Assembly (NCBI GenBank): GCA_016584305.1
Contig: JACEEZ010011085.1
Coordinates: 1-64,000 of the forward strand
From: Chionoecetes opilio
Taxonomy: Eukaryota > Arthropoda > Malacostraca > Decapoda > Majidae
DNA length: 64,000 nt
Direction of reading: 5' to 3'
Shown: piece by piece, positions 38,901-54,284 of the stretch
How positions within the stretch are numbered: position 1 is the first letter of the stretch
How the letters are laid out: each line of letters opens with the position of its first letter
The notes under the pieces: model-generated
Told to the model about the DNA's origin: nothing
The model's input: the letters and a program-made list of their open reading frames with translations, nothing else
Database searches by the model: none
Position numbers and translations under genes: made by a program

Positions 38901-41900
38901 ATAGCTGTTTTCCTACAAATTGAAGTATAAACATCCTTTTTTAGTATAATTTGCCCTAGAAGTAGCTTAACTTACTTAAGCTATTAAATCGAAGAGTAAT
39001 ATGTTATTTATTGTGATATAACGTATATTTCAAGCGTTTTTCATAGTTTCTTCTAAACTGTAGCGTAATTGTATATCTGCAGGTAGTTTTACTTATCCTT
39101 TGCTATAAACCTAAATGTATGTTTTTCAATGATATTATCTAGTTTCGGTGATATATTGCTTTTTCCTACAAATTGAAGTATAAAAGCTATTTTATAGAAA
39201 AATTTAAACTATAGTAGCTTACATTAGAAGCTATTAAATAGAGGAGTAAGAGGTTATTTATTGTGAGATTTCACGTATATTGCAAAGCGTTTTTCATAGT
39301 TTCTGGCTAAACCTGTAGATTGCTTGTATATATACACGTAGTTTACTTATACATCTTGCTATAAACCCATAAATGTGTGTTGTCAATATTTTAAGTAGTT
39401 ATCAGTGAATATAAGCTTTTTCAACAATTGAAGTATAAAATACTCTTTCTTAGAATATTTGCACCTATACGTCGCTTACATTACATATAAGCCTCATTAA
39501 ATAGAATAGTAGAGTTGTATTTATTGTGGATATACCGGTAATTATTGCAAGCGTTTTTCATAGTTTCTTTGTCAACTGTAGCGTTATTATACTAATTTTT
39601 TTTATTACAAGTAGTTTAACTTATTATATAGTTAAACCCATATATGTAAGTGTTTTCAATGATTTAGCTAGTTATCAGTGATATATAGCTGTTTTTCCTT
39701 CAAATTGAAGTATAAAATTCCTCTTTTAGAATATTTGCACTATAAGTAGCTTACATTACATTAAGCTTATGAAATGAAGAGTAAGAGGTTATTTAATGTG
39801 ATATAACGGTATATTTGCAAGCGTTTTTTCATAGTTTCTTGTAAACTGTAGCGTTAATTGTCATATATCAATTAGTTTTACTTCTCATATTGCTATAAAC
39901 CATAAAATGTGTGTTTTCCATATCTTAAGCAATTTATCGGTGGATATATCGCTGTCTCCTACAATTTGAAGAATACAATCCTTTTTTCTAGAATAATTTA
40001 CACCTATAAGTAGCTTACATTACATTAGCTAATAAATAGAGGAGTAAGAGGATTATTTATTGTGATTAACGGTATTTGCTCCAAGCGTTTTCCATAGTTT
40101 CTTGTAACTGTAGCGTTTATTGTATAAACAGTAGTTTACTTATCATATTGCTAGAACCCTTAATGTAGTGTTTTCAATGATATTTCTATTTATAGTGATA
40201 CATAGCTATTTCCTCAATTGAAGTATAACATATCTTTTTAGATTACTTTTGCCCTATAAGTAGCTTACATTACATTAAGAGTATGAATGAAGATAGAGAG
40301 ATATTTATTGTGATATAACGGTAATATTGCAAGCGTTTTTTTTCATAGGTTCTTCTAAACCTGTAGCGTATTATATATATACAAGTAGTTTTTACTTATT
40401 ATATTTGCATAACCTAAATGTAGTGGTTTTCAATGATATTCGCTATATCTCGGTGATATATACTGTTTTCCAACAATTGCAAGTTAAAATCCTCTTTTTA
40501 GAATAATTTTACCTATAATAGCTTTACATTACTTAGCATTAAATAAGAAGAGTAAGAGGTTTATTTATTGTGATATACGGTATAATGCAAGCGTTTGTTT
40601 CATGTTTCTTCTAAACTGTACCGTTATTTGTATATATACAGTAGTTTTTCTATTATATTGCTCTAAACCCATAAAAATGTAGGGTTTTCCACTGACTTTC
40701 AGCTCGTTTCAGTGATATATAGCCTGTTTTCCTACAAATTGAACGTATAAAATCCTCTTTTTAGAATAATTTGCACCCTATAAGATAGCTTACATTTACA
40801 TTAAGCATAAATAGAGAGTAAGAGTTATTTATTGTGATATATGGTATATTGCAAGCGCTTTTTTCATAGTTTCTTCTACCTGTGTGTTATTGTATATTAC
40901 AAAGTAGTTTTTACTTATCACATATTGCTTAACCCATAACATGTTTGTTTTCAATTATTTAGCTATTTATCGGTGATATATAGCTGTTTCCCACATTGAA
41001 GTATAAATCACTCTTTTAGAATAATTTGCACCTATAGTAGCTTACATACATTGCTATTAAATGAAGAGTAAGAGGTTATTTATTGTGAGATAACTTATAT
41101 TGCAAGCATTTTGCATATTTTCTTGAAACTGTAGCGTTATTGTATGATATACATTCGTAGTTTTACTTATCATTTGCTATAACCCTAAAATGTAGTGGTT
41201 TTCATGATTTTAGCTAGTTTATCAGTGAAGAGGGTTTTTTTTCTACAATTGAAGTATATTTCTTTATATCTGTAGCCTAATAGCTTTTTATTGTGCACAA
41301 CTATATTTACAAAATTAATAGCTAAAATAATGTATTTTTCATGAAATTTAGATATCAAGTGAATCTTAAAACATGTTTTTTTCAAGTATTTTTAATGTAT
41401 TTTGGCAAGGCTAAAAATGTCGAATTAGACTTATTCAGCACTTTTACACAAATATATTTACCAGGTATGAGCTAAAAATATGTATTTTTCTTGAAATTTT
41501 AGGTTATCAATTAACTCTTAAAACACGTTTTTTCAAGTGTTTTTGTATTTTTGAAAGCCTAAATGTGTCGAAATTTAACATTAATTCAGCACTTTTACAA
41601 AATAATTATACATATTATGGAGATAATGTTTTCATCATGAAAATTACGTATCAATTTTTTAATCTTAAAACACGTTTTTCAATGTTTTAATGTATTTTTG
41701 AAAGGCTAAAAATGTCGAAAATTGACATTATTCAGCCTCATTTTTTGATAGAGATTCAAAATGTGGAATTAAATTGTTGTTTTCGTGGAAATTGCTATTT
41801 TAATTATGTAAGCTTATAATAGGAGTTTGAGACTCTATTTGGATACATTGTATATTATACGTGTTTTTTTTCATAGTATCTTTTAATTGTATGTTATATC

Positions 41901-43014
41901 ATTAATAGAAGGAATTTACTTATGATAATGCTTTTATACCCTCAATGTGTTTCTTTTCAATGATTTTATGCTAGTTATCTTGATAATATAGCTGTTTTCT
42001 ACATTGAAGTATACAATCCTTTTTTTTTGAATAATTTGCACCTATACATAGCTTACATTACGATTAGCTATTAAATAGAAGATAAGAGGTTATTTATTTG
42101 ATATACTGTAATTTACAAGCGTTTTTCATAGTTTCTTGTACTCTAGCGTTATTGTATTATCACCAGTCGTTTTACTTATCTAGTGCTTATAAACCCATAA
42201 ATGTATGTTTTCAATGATTTTAGCTAGTTATCAGTGATATATAGCGTTTTTTTTAAAATTGAAGTATAAAATCGCTTTTATAGAATAATTTGCACCTATA
42301 AGTAGCTTAACATTAGATTAGCTTTAAATAGAAGACAGTAAGACGTTATTTATTGTGGATATACGGTAAAATTGGCAAGCGTTTTTCATAGTTCTTGTAA
42401 CTGTAGCCGGTTATTGTATATATACAAGTAGTTTTACTTATCCTATTGCTATCACCCATAAAATTTAGGATTTTTCAATGATATATAGCTATTTATCGGA
42501 TATATAAGGCTGTTTTTCCTTCAAATGATTATAAAATCCTCTTTTAGAATAATTGCACCTATAAGGTAGCTTTACATTACATTCCTTTAATAGAAGAGTA
42601 AGGAGGTTATTGTGTGATATAACGGTATATTGCAAGCATTTTTTCATAGTTTCTGTAAACTGTAGCGTTATTGTATTATACAAGTAGTTTTACTTATCAA
42701 TATGCTATGAAACCCATAAATGTAGTGTTTTCAATGATTTTAGCTAGTTTCAGTGAGAGGGTTTTTTTTCTACACTTGAAGTATATTTCTTTATTCTGTA
42801 GCTAAATAGCTTTTTATATTTCTACAACTATATGTTTACAAAATTAATAGCAAAATCTGTGATTTTTCATGAAATTTAGATATCAATTTTAATCTTAAAA
42901 CATGTTTTTTCAAGTATTTTAATGTATTTTTGCAAGGCTAAAAAATGTCGAAATTAGACTTATTCATCAGCATTTTACACAAATATATTTACAATGTTAT
43001 GGAAGCTAAAAATA
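29997..43014 (+). repeat. AT-rich satellite, forward orientation, with 4.4-kb higher-order unit
   Basis: Long runs of 262-bp monomers are punctuated by blocks containing 156-bp monomers, beginning near 30840, 32400, 36810, 41220 and 42760. Successive post-block landmarks (GATACAATTGTATAT-type) lie near 33026, 37430 and 41835, about 4405 bp apart, so block plus about 15 monomers repeats as a unit. The sequence is noisy. It ends at the palindrome centre. Confidence 0.85.
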
Positions 43015-43029
43015 CATTATTTATTAGCT
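43004..43029. repeat. Palindrome centre
   Basis: AGCTAAAAATA and TATTTATTAGCT face each other around a 3-base centre at 43015-43017. From here the satellite continues outward on both sides as reverse complements for the rest of the window. Confidence 0.75.
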
Positions 43030-46000
43030 CCTCACATTTAAAATATATTTGTGTAAAGTGCTCTGAATAATGTCTAAGTTCGAATTTTTAGCCTTGCAAA
43101 AATACATTAAATACTTGAAAAACATTGTTTTTAAGATTAAAATTGAGTCTAAATTCATGAACAAATAATATTTTTAGCTATTAATTTTGTAAAATATAGT
43201 TGTCGCAATATTCAAAAGCTATTTAGCTACAGGAATATAAGAGAATATACTTCAATTTGTAGAAAAAAAACCTCTCAACTGATAACTAGCTACAATCATT
43301 GAAAACACTACATTTTATGGTTTATAGCATATGATAATAAAACTACTTGTATAATACAATAACTCTAGCAGTTTTTACAAGAAACTATGAAAAATGCTTG
43401 CAATATAACGTATATCACAATATAACTTTACTCTTCTATTTAATAGCTTCATGTAATTGTACCTACTTATAGGTGCAAATTATTCTAAAAGAGATTTTAT
43501 ACATCATTTTGAAGAAAACAGCTAATATATCACCGATAACTAGCTATATATATTTGAAAATCCTACTTTTATGGGTTTATAGCAATAAGGATAAGTAAAA
43601 CTACTTTTTGTATTATACACTAACGCTACAGTTTACAAGAACTATGAAAAACGCTTGCAATATTACCGTTATATCACAATAAATAACGTCTTACTCTTCT
43701 ATTTATAGGTTTTTTGTTTTTTTTTTTGTTTTTTTTTTTTCTTAATATAATTAAGCTACTTATAGGTCCAATTATTCTATCCAAAGGATTTTATACTTCA
43801 ATTTAGTAAAAAACAGCTATATATCACGATACTAGCTAAATCCATTGAAAACACTACATTTTATGGGTTTATAGCACTATAATAAATAAAACTACTTGTA
43901 TATATAAATAACGCTCTAGTTTACAAGAAACTATGAAACGCTTGTAATTACCGTATATATCATAATAAATAACCTCTTACTCTTCTATTTAATAGCTTAA
44001 TGTAATGTAACTACTTTATATGTGCATTATTCGAAAAAAAGGATGTATACGTCAAGTTTGTAGGAAAACAGCTATATATCACCAGATACTAGCTAAAATC
44101 ATTGAAAAGACCCAATTTTGCGGGTTATAAAGCTTATCATACAGGTAAATTACCTTCTAGTAATGATATAAACACTCAATTACAAAGATACTATGAAAAA
44201 CACGTATAATATACAATTGTATCACAATATAGAGTCTCAAACTCCTAGTATACGCTTACAGTAATTAAAAATAGCTATTTCTCACGAAAACAACAATAAT
44301 TCCACTTTTGAATTTCTCTATCAAAAAGGGCTGAAAATGTCAATTTTCGACATTTTTTAGCCTTCAAAATACATTAAAACATTTGAAAAACGTGTTTCTA
44401 AGATTAAAATTGATGACGTAATTTTCATGATAAATACACTTGTAAGCCATAATATGTTAATATATTTTTGTAAAAGTGCTGACTATTTAAATTTCGAACA
44501 CATTTTAGGCTTTCAAAATACATTAAACACTATGAAAAAAAACGTTGTTTTTAAGATTAAAATTTGATACCTAAATTTCACGAAAACTACATATTTTAGC
44601 CATAACATTGTAACATATATTTGTGTAAAAGTGCGGAATAATGTCTAATTTCGAATTTTTTAGCCTTGCAAAAATACATTAAATACTTGAAAAACATTGT
44701 TTTTAAGATTAAAATTGATTATCTAAATGTCATGAAAAAAAAATTACCCAAAAAATTATTTTTTTTTAGCTACTTAATTTTGTACAATATAGTCTGTATC
44801 AAATATAAAACAGCTATTTAGCTACAGATATAAAAATATACTTCAATTTGTAGAAAAAAACCCAAAAAAAAGACACCCCCCCCCCCCCCCTCTTCACTGA
44901 TAACTAGCTTAAAATCATTGACAAACACTACATTTTTGGGTTTATAGCAATATGATAAGTAAAACTACTTGTATATATACATAACGCCTACAGTTTACAA
45001 GACACTAATGAAAATGCTCAATATACCGGTTATATCACCATAAATAACCTCTACTCTTTATTTACATAGCTTAATGTAATGTAGCTCTTATAATGTCAAT
45101 TAATCCTAAAAAGAGATTTTTACTTCAATTTGTTGGAAAACAGCTATATTCACCGATACATAGCTAATATCATTGAAAACACTACATTTTATGGGTTTAT
45201 AGGCATATAATAAGTAAAACTACTTGATATATACAATAACACTACAGTTTAGAAAGAACTATGAAACCTTGCAATTACCGTTATATCACAATAAATAACC
45301 TCGTACTTCTTCTATTTATAGCTTAATGTATGTAAGCTTACTTATAGGTGCAAATTATTCTAAAAAGCGGATTTATACTTCAATTTGTAGGAAACGCTAT
45401 ATATCACTGATAACTAGCTAAATCTTGAAAACCCTACATTTTATGGGTTTATCGACAATATACATACAGTAAAACTCTTGTATATATACAATAACGGTCG
45501 GTTAGAAGAAACTATGAAAACGCTTGCAATATACCGTTATACACATAAATAACCTCTTACTCTTCTATTTAATACTTAATGTAATGTCAGCTACTTATAG
45601 TACACATTATTCTAAAAAGAGATTTTTTAACTTCATTTGTTGGAAAACAGCTATATTCCCCGATATATCGAACCCCGCTAATATCATTGAAACACTACAT
45701 TTTGGGTTTTTATTGCCATATAATCAGTAACTACTTGTATATATATAATTACCGCTACATTTAGAAGAAACGATGAAAAACGCTTGCAATAACCGTTACA
45801 ATCACCATAATATCCTCACTCTTCTATTTATACCTTAATGTAATGTACGCTACTGTATAGGTGCAATTAATCTAAAAGATTATTTTATACTCTTTTTAGG
45901 AACATAGCTATGTATCACCTATACATCAGCTATATCATTGAAAACACTACTTTTAAGGTTTAGCAATAGGATAAGTAAACACTACTTTTATACAATACGC

Positions 46001-49000
46001 TTTAAAAAACCCAGTTTACAAGCAACTATGACGCTTGCATATACGTATATCACAATCATACCTACGTACTCTCTATTTTATGCTTAATGAAAAAAAAAAA
46101 AAAAAAAAAAAAAAATGTAAGCTACTTATGGTGTAAATTATTCGAGAAAGGATTGTATTCTTCAATTTGTAGGAGAACGCTAATATCACCGATACTTGCT
46201 AATATCATGGAAAACACTACACATTTTATGGGTTTTAGCATATGAATAAGTAAAACTACTTGTATATATACAATAACGCTACAGTTTACAAGAACTATGA
46301 AAAACGCTTGAAATATACCGTTATATCACATTAAATAACTCTTACTCTTTCTATTTCACATAGCTAATGTAATGTAACTACGTATAGGTGCAATTATTCT
46401 AAAAGAGAGATTTTATACTTCCTTTGTAGAAAACAGCTATATATCACTGATAACTTAGCTAATCAATTGAAAACACACATTATATGGTTTATACCTATAT
46501 AATAGTAAAACTACTTGTATATAACAAAATTATATAATAACTCTACAGTTTTTACAAGAAACTATAGACAAAACGCTTGGCATATACCGTAATATCACAA
46601 TAAATAAACTCTTCCCTCTGCTATTTCATAGCTATACTGTATGTAAGCTTTACTTATAGTGCAAATTATTCTAAAAGAGGATTTTATACTTCAATTTGTT
46701 GGAAACAGCTATATATCACTGATAACTAGCTAAAATCATTGAAACGCCGACCTAATTTAATGGGTTTATAGCAATATGCTAATTAAACTACTTGTATAAT
46801 ATACAATCACTCTAGCAGTTTAGCAAAACTATGAAAACGCTGCAATATCCGTTGATCACAATAAATAACCTCTTACTCCTCTAATTTAATAGTCTTAATA
46901 TAATGTAAGCTACTTCATCTTTTAAATTTTTTTATTGTTTTTTTTTTTTTTTCCTAAATATGATTTTATCTTCATTGTAGGAAAAAGCAATATATCACCG
47001 ATAACTAGCTAATACATTTGAAACAATACATTTTTATGGGTTTATCGCAATAGGATAGTAAACTACCTGTCATAATACAATACGCTACAGTTCGAAGAAA
47101 CTATGAAAAACTCTTGCAATATACCGTTATAATCACAATAAATACCTCTTACTCTTCTATTTTAATAGCTTATGTAATGTAAGCTACTTCTAGGTGCAAA
47201 TTATACTAAAAAAGGATTTTATACTTCAATTTGTAGGAAAACAGCTATATATCACTGAGAACTAGCTACATCAATTGAAAACCTACATTTGAATGGTTTA
47301 TAGCATATACTAAGTAAAACTACTTGTATTATAAGATAACGCTACAGTTTAGAAGAAACTATGAAAACGCTTTTGCACTATCCGTTATATCACAATAATC
47401 ACCTCTTACTCTTTTATTTAATAGCTTAATATAATGTAAGCATACTTATAGGTGCAAATTATTCTAAAAAGAGATTTTATACTTCAATTTTAGGAAACAA
47501 CTATATTCACGATAAATAGCTAATATTTGAAAACACTACATTTTATGTTTATAGCATATGATAAGTAAAACTACTTGTATATAACAATACTCTACAGTTT
47601 AACAAGAACTATGAAAACCGCTTGCATATACCGTTATATCAATAAATAACCTCTTACCTTTTTCTTTAATACTTCTGTATGTAAGCTACTTATGGTGCAA
47701 ATTATTCTAAAAGAGGATTTTATACTTCAATTTGTAAGAAAACAGCTACGCTATATATCACTGAAACTAGCTATCATTGAAAACACTACATTTTATGGTT
47801 TTAGAATATATAAGTAACTACTTGTATCATATACAATCACGCTCCAGTTTTAGAAGAACTATAAAAACGCTTGCAATTACCGTTATATCACAATATAACC
47901 TCTTACTCGTTCTATTTAATAGCTTATGTATGTAGCTACTTGATAGGTGCAATTTTCTAAGAGGCTTTTTATACATCAATTTGAAGGAACAGCTATATAT
48001 CACAGGGGGGGGGATAATATCTATATATCAGGAAATCTAATTTTATGGTTTATCAATAGGAAAGTAAAGCTACTTGTATATATAGCCACATAACGTCTAC
48101 AGTTTACAAGAAACTATGAAACGCTTGCATAGACCGTTATATCACAATAATAACGTCTTACTCTTCTATTTAATAGCTTAATTAATGTAAGCTAATTATA
48201 GTGCAAATTATTCTATAAAAGGATTATTATACTTCAATTTGTAGAAACTGCTATATATCACGATAACTAGCTAAAATCATTGAAAAACACTACTTTTATG
48301 GGTTTATAGCAATATAATAAGTAAAAGCTGACTTGTAACTATACCATACGCAGAGTTATACAAGAAACTATGAAAAACGCTTGTAATATACCGTTATATC
48401 ATAATTAATACCCCTACTCTTCTATTTAATAGCTTAATTTACTGTAAGCTACTTATAGGTGCAAATTAATTCTAAAAAAAGGATTGTATACTTCATTTGT
48501 AGGAAAACAGCTATTATCACCGATAACTAGCTAAAATCATTGAAAAAACACGTTTGAGGGGATAAAAAGCATTATACTACGGTAAATTCCTTTCTATTAA
48601 TAATAATAACACACAATTAAAAAGATAGCTATGAAAAACACGTATAATATACAATTGTATCATAATATAGAGTCTCAAACTCCTATTATCTCTTACCTTA
48701 ATTTAAAATAGCACTTTCTCACGAAACACAATAATTCCACATTTTGAATTTCCTCTATCAAAAAGGGCTAGAATTACTGTCCATTTTCGACATTTTTTTA
48801 GCCGCTTCAAAAATACATTAACATTTTGAAAAACGTTGTTTCTAAGATAAATTGATACGTAATTTTCATGATAAATACACATTTTAAAGCTCATATAATG
48901 TATAATTAGATTTTGTAAAGTGCTGATAATGTTAAATTCGACACATTTTAGGCTTTCAAACATCCCTTAAAACACTTGAAAAAACGTTGTTTTTACGAAT

Positions 49001-52000
49001 TAAAATTGATACCTAAACTTCAAGAAAAATACATATTTTTAGCTCATACATTGTAAAAGTATATTTGTGTAAAAGTGCTGATAAATGTCTATTTCGACAT
49101 TTTTTCCCTATGCAAAATACATTAATACTTGAAAAACATTGTATTTTTAAGATAAAATTGATATCTCATTCATGAAAAATACCATTTGTTATCTATTAAT
49201 TTTGTAAAATTAGTTGTAGAAATATAAAAAGCCTATTTAGCTCAGATATAACGAAAATCTTCAATTTGTAGAAAAAAAAAACCCTCTTCACTGATAACTA
49301 GCTAAAATCATTGAAAACCCTACATGTTATGGGTTATACACTATGATAAGTAAACTACTTGTATATATACAATAACTCTACAGTTTACAAGAAACTATGA
49401 AAATGCTTGCAATTACCGTATATCACAAAAATACCCTCTTTACTCTTCTTTTAATAGCTTAATGTAATGTAAGCTACTTATAGGTGCAAATTATTCTAAA
49501 AAGAGGTTTTATACTTCAATTTGTTGAAACATCTATATATCACCGATAAATAGCTAATATCATTAAAAACACTACATTTATGGGTTTATAGCACTAATGA
49601 TAAGTAAAACTACTGGTATATATACATTAACACTACGTTTACAAGAAACTATGAAAACGCTTTGCATTACCGTTCTCTCACAATAAATACCTCTACTCTT
49701 CTATTTAAATAACTGAATTTAATGTAAGCTACTATAGGTGCGAATTATCTAAAAAGAGGATTTTTATACTTCAATTGTAGGAACGCTATATATCACTGAT
49801 ACACTAGCTAAATCATTGAAAACCCTACTTTTTATGGTTTAAGCAATAATTAGTAAAACTACTTGTATATATAACAATAACGGTACAGTTTAGAAGAAAC
49901 TATGAAAAACGCTTGTAATATACCGTTTATCACAATAAATAACCTCTTACTCTTATATTTAATAGCTTAATTTATGTAGCCTACTTATAGGTACAAATTA
50001 TTCTAAAAAGGAATTTATACTTCAATTTGTTTGGAAACAGCCTATATATCCCGATAAATACTTAATATCATTGAAAACACTACATTTAATGGGTTATTGC
50101 AATATAATAAGTAAAACTACTTGTATATATATATACGCTACAGTTTAGAAGAACTATGAAAACGCTTGCATATACCGTGATATCACAATAATACTCCCTC
50201 GTACTCTTCTATTTAATACCTTAATGATATGTAAGCTACTTATAGTGCAAATTAATCTAAAAAGATTATTTTATACGTCAATTTGTAGAAATAGGCTATG
50301 TATCACCGATAAATAGCTATATCATTGAAAAACACTACATTTTAAGGGTTATAGGCATATGATAAGTAAACACTTGTTATACAATAACGCTACAGTTTAC
50401 AAGAAACTATGGAAACGCTTCATATACCGTTATTCACCATAAAATAACCTCTTACTCCTCTTTTTATTAGCTTTAATGTAATGTAAGCTATTATAGGTGT
50501 AAATGAATTCTAGAACAGGATTGTATTCATCATTTGTAGGAGACAGCTAGATATCACCGATAAATTGCTATATCATGAAAACACTACATTTTATGGGTTT
50601 TATAGCAATATGATAAGTACAAATACTTTTATATATACAATAACGCTACGAGTTTACAAGAACTAGAAAACGCTTGCATATACCGTTATATCACCATAAA
50701 TACCTCTTACTCTATCTATTTAATAGCTTCATGTAATGAAGCTACTATAGGTGCAAAATTATTCTAACAAGAGGATTTTATACTTCAATTTGTAGAAAAC
50801 CGCTATATATCACTGGATAACTAGCTAAATCATTGAAACCACTACATTTTATTGGTTTTATACTATGAATCAGTAAACTCCTTGTATACTCTATAATAAC
50901 GCTACGTTTACAAGAAACTATGAAAAACGCTTGCAATATATCGTTATATCACAATAATAAACTCTTACTCTTCTATTTAATAGCTAATGTATGTAAGCAC
51001 TTATAGGTGCAAATTATTCTAAATAGGATTTTTATACTTCAATTTTGTTGGAAACGCTATATATCACTGATAACTACCTAACAATCATTGAAAACACTAC
51101 TTTTATGGTTATCGCAAATGATAAGTAAACTACTTGTATATAACAATCATCTCTACAGTTTAGCAGAACTATGAAAACGCTTGCATATACCGTTATAATC
51201 ACATAAATAACCTCTTACTCCTCATTTAATAGCTTAATGTATGTAGCTACTTATGGTTACATTTTCTAAATAGGATTTTATACTTCAATTGTAGAAAAAG
51301 CAATAATATCACCGAGTAAATAGCTAATATCATTGAAACCACTACATTTTATGGATTTTATAGCAATAGGATGAGTAAACGACCTGTATATATCAAAACG
51401 CTACAGTTTAGAAGACTTTGAAAAAAGCTTGCAATAACCGTTATATTCACAATAATAACCTCTTGCTCTTCTATTTATAGCTTATGTAATGTAAGCTACT
51501 TCTAGTGCAAAATATTCTAAAAAAGGATTTATACTTCAATTTGTAGGCAAACAGCTATATATCACTGATAACTAGCTAAAATCATTGAACACTAATTTTA
51601 TGGGTTTCTAGCAATATAATAAGTAAACTACTTGTAGATATAAGATACGCTAAGTTTTAGAAGAAACTATGAAAAACGCTTGCAATATACCGTTATATCA
51701 TCAATACTAACCTCTTACTCTTTTATTTAATAGCTTAATTATAATGTAAGCTACTTATAGGTTCAAATTTATTCTTAAAGAGGATTTTATTACTTCAATT
51801 TGTAGGAAACAACTATATATCCCGGTAAATAGCTAATATCATTGAAAACACTTACATTTTATCGGTTTATAGCAATATGATAAGTAAATACTTGTATATG
51901 ACAATACGCTAAGTTTTACAAAGAACTATGAAAACGCTTGCAATCTACCGTTTATCACAATAAATAAACCTACTTACTCTTTTATTTAGAGCTTATGTAA

Positions 52001-53760
52001 TGTAAGCTAACTTCATAGGTGCAATTATTCTAAAAAGAGATTTTAAACTTCAATTTGTAAGAAACCTATATATCACTGATAACTAGCTAAAATGCATTGA
52101 AACACTACCTTTTACGGGTTTATAGCATATGATAAGTAAACTACTTGTATATATACAATCACGCCTACAGTTTAAAGAAACTATGAAAAACGCTTGCAAT
52201 ATACCGTTATATCAATAAATAACCTTCTTACTCTTCGATTTAATAGCTTAATGTAATGTAACTCTATAGGTTGCAAAATTTTTCTACAACGAGGATTTTA
52301 TACATCAATTTGAAGTGGAAAACAGCTATATATCACGATAACTAGCTATAATATATCAATTGAAAATCCTAATTTTATGGTTTATAGCATAGGATACGTA
52401 AACACTACTTGTATATATACAATAACGCTACCAGTTTACAGAAACTATGAAAAACGCTTGCAATATACCGTTATATCACAATAATCACGTCTTACATCTT
52501 CTATTTATAGCTTAATAGTAATGTAACTACTTATAGGTGCACATTATTCTATAAAAGGATTTTATACCTCATTTGTAGGAAAACAGCTATATATCACTGG
52601 ATAACTAGCTAAAATCATGAAACACTACATTTTTAATGGTTTATAGCATATAATCAGTAAAACTACTTGTATATATACATTTAAACCGCTAGAGTTTACA
52701 GAAACTATGAAAACGCTTGTAATATACCGATTTATCATATAAATAACCTCTTACTCTTCTATTTAAATAGCTTAAGGTAATGTAAGCTACTTATAGTTGC
52801 AAATTATTCTAAAAAAAGGATGTATACTTCATTTGTAGGGGGGAAAAAAAACAGCTATTTCCAGATAATACTAGCTAAAATCATTGAAAGAACACATTTT
52901 GACGGTATAAAGCATTATCATAATGTATATTCCTTCTATTAATGATATAACACTACAATTAAACAAGTACTATAAAACACGTATAATCTACAATTGTATC
53001 ACATATAGAGTCTCAAACTCCTATATAAGGCTTACAGTAATTTCAAATAGCATTTCTCACGAACAACATTAATTCCACATTTTGAATTTTCGCTATCACA
53101 AAAAGGCTGATATAATGTCAATTTTCGACATTTTTTAGGCCCTTCAAAATACATTAAAACATTTGAAATACGTTGTTTCTAAGATTAAAATTGATACGTA
53201 ATTTTCATGATAAATACACTTTTAAGCTCCTAATACTGTATAATCTATTTTTGTAACAGTGCTGATAATGTTCATTTACGACACATTTTATGGCTTTCAA
53301 AAATACATTAAAACACTTGAACCAACGTTGTTTTTAGATTAAAATTGATACCTAAATTTCATGAAAATACATATTTTTTAGCTCATACTTGTAAATATAT
53401 TTTGTGTAAAAAGTGCTGAATAATGTCCTAATTTCGAAATTTTTTAGCCCTTGCAAAAATACATTAAAATACTTGAAAAAACCTTATGTTTTTAAGATAA
53501 TTGATATCTCAATTTCATAAAAATACATATTTTTAGCTATTTATTTTGTAAAATTATAGTTTAGCAAATATAAAAAGCTATTTAGCTACAGATTAAAGGA
53601 ATTACTTCAATTTGTAGAAAAAAAAAACTCTTCACTGATAACTAGCTAAACTCATTGAAAACACTAATTTTTATGGTTTATAGCCATATGATAAGTAAAA
53701 CTACTTGTATATATACAATAACGCTACAGTTTACAAGAAATTATGAAAAATGCTTGCAAT

Positions 53761-54284
53761 ATACCGTTATATCACAATAAATAACCTCTTACTCTTCTAT
53801 TTAATAGCTTAATGTAATGTAAGCTACTTATAGGTGCAAATTATTCTAAAAAGAGGATTTTATACTTCAATTTGTTGGAAAACAGCTATATATCACTGAT
53901 AACTAGCTAAAATCATTGCAAACACTACATTTTATGGGTTTATAGCAATATGATTAGTAAAACTACTTGTATATATACAATCACGCTACAGTTTAGAAGA
54001 AACTATGAAAAACGCTTGCAATATACCGTTATATCACAATAAATAACCTCTTACACTTATATTTAATAGCTTAATGTAATGTAAGCTACTTATAGGTGCA
54101 AATTATTCTAAAAAGAGGATTTTATACTTCAATTTGTAGGAAAACAGCTATATATCACCGATAACTAGCTAAAATCATTGAAAACACTACATTTTATGGG
54201 TTTATAGCAATATAATAAGTAAAACTACTTGTATATATACAATAACGCTAGAGTTTACAAGAAACTATGAAAAACGCTTGTAAT
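53761..54284 (-). repeat. Two clean 262-bp satellite monomers (reference copies)
   Basis: The word ATACCGTTAT (ATACCG at the third) starts at 53761, 54023 and 54285, a spacing of exactly 262 bp twice. Within each monomer on the plus strand the order is TTATATCACAATAAATAACC, CTCTTACTCTTCTATTTAAT, TAATGTAAGCTACTTATAGG, ATCACTGATAACTAGC (or ATCACCG), CATTTTATGGGTTTATAGC, TACTTGTATATATACAAT, and ACAGTTTAGAAGAAACTATG. The last group carries an AGTTT/AAACT dyad. Confidence 0.9.
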
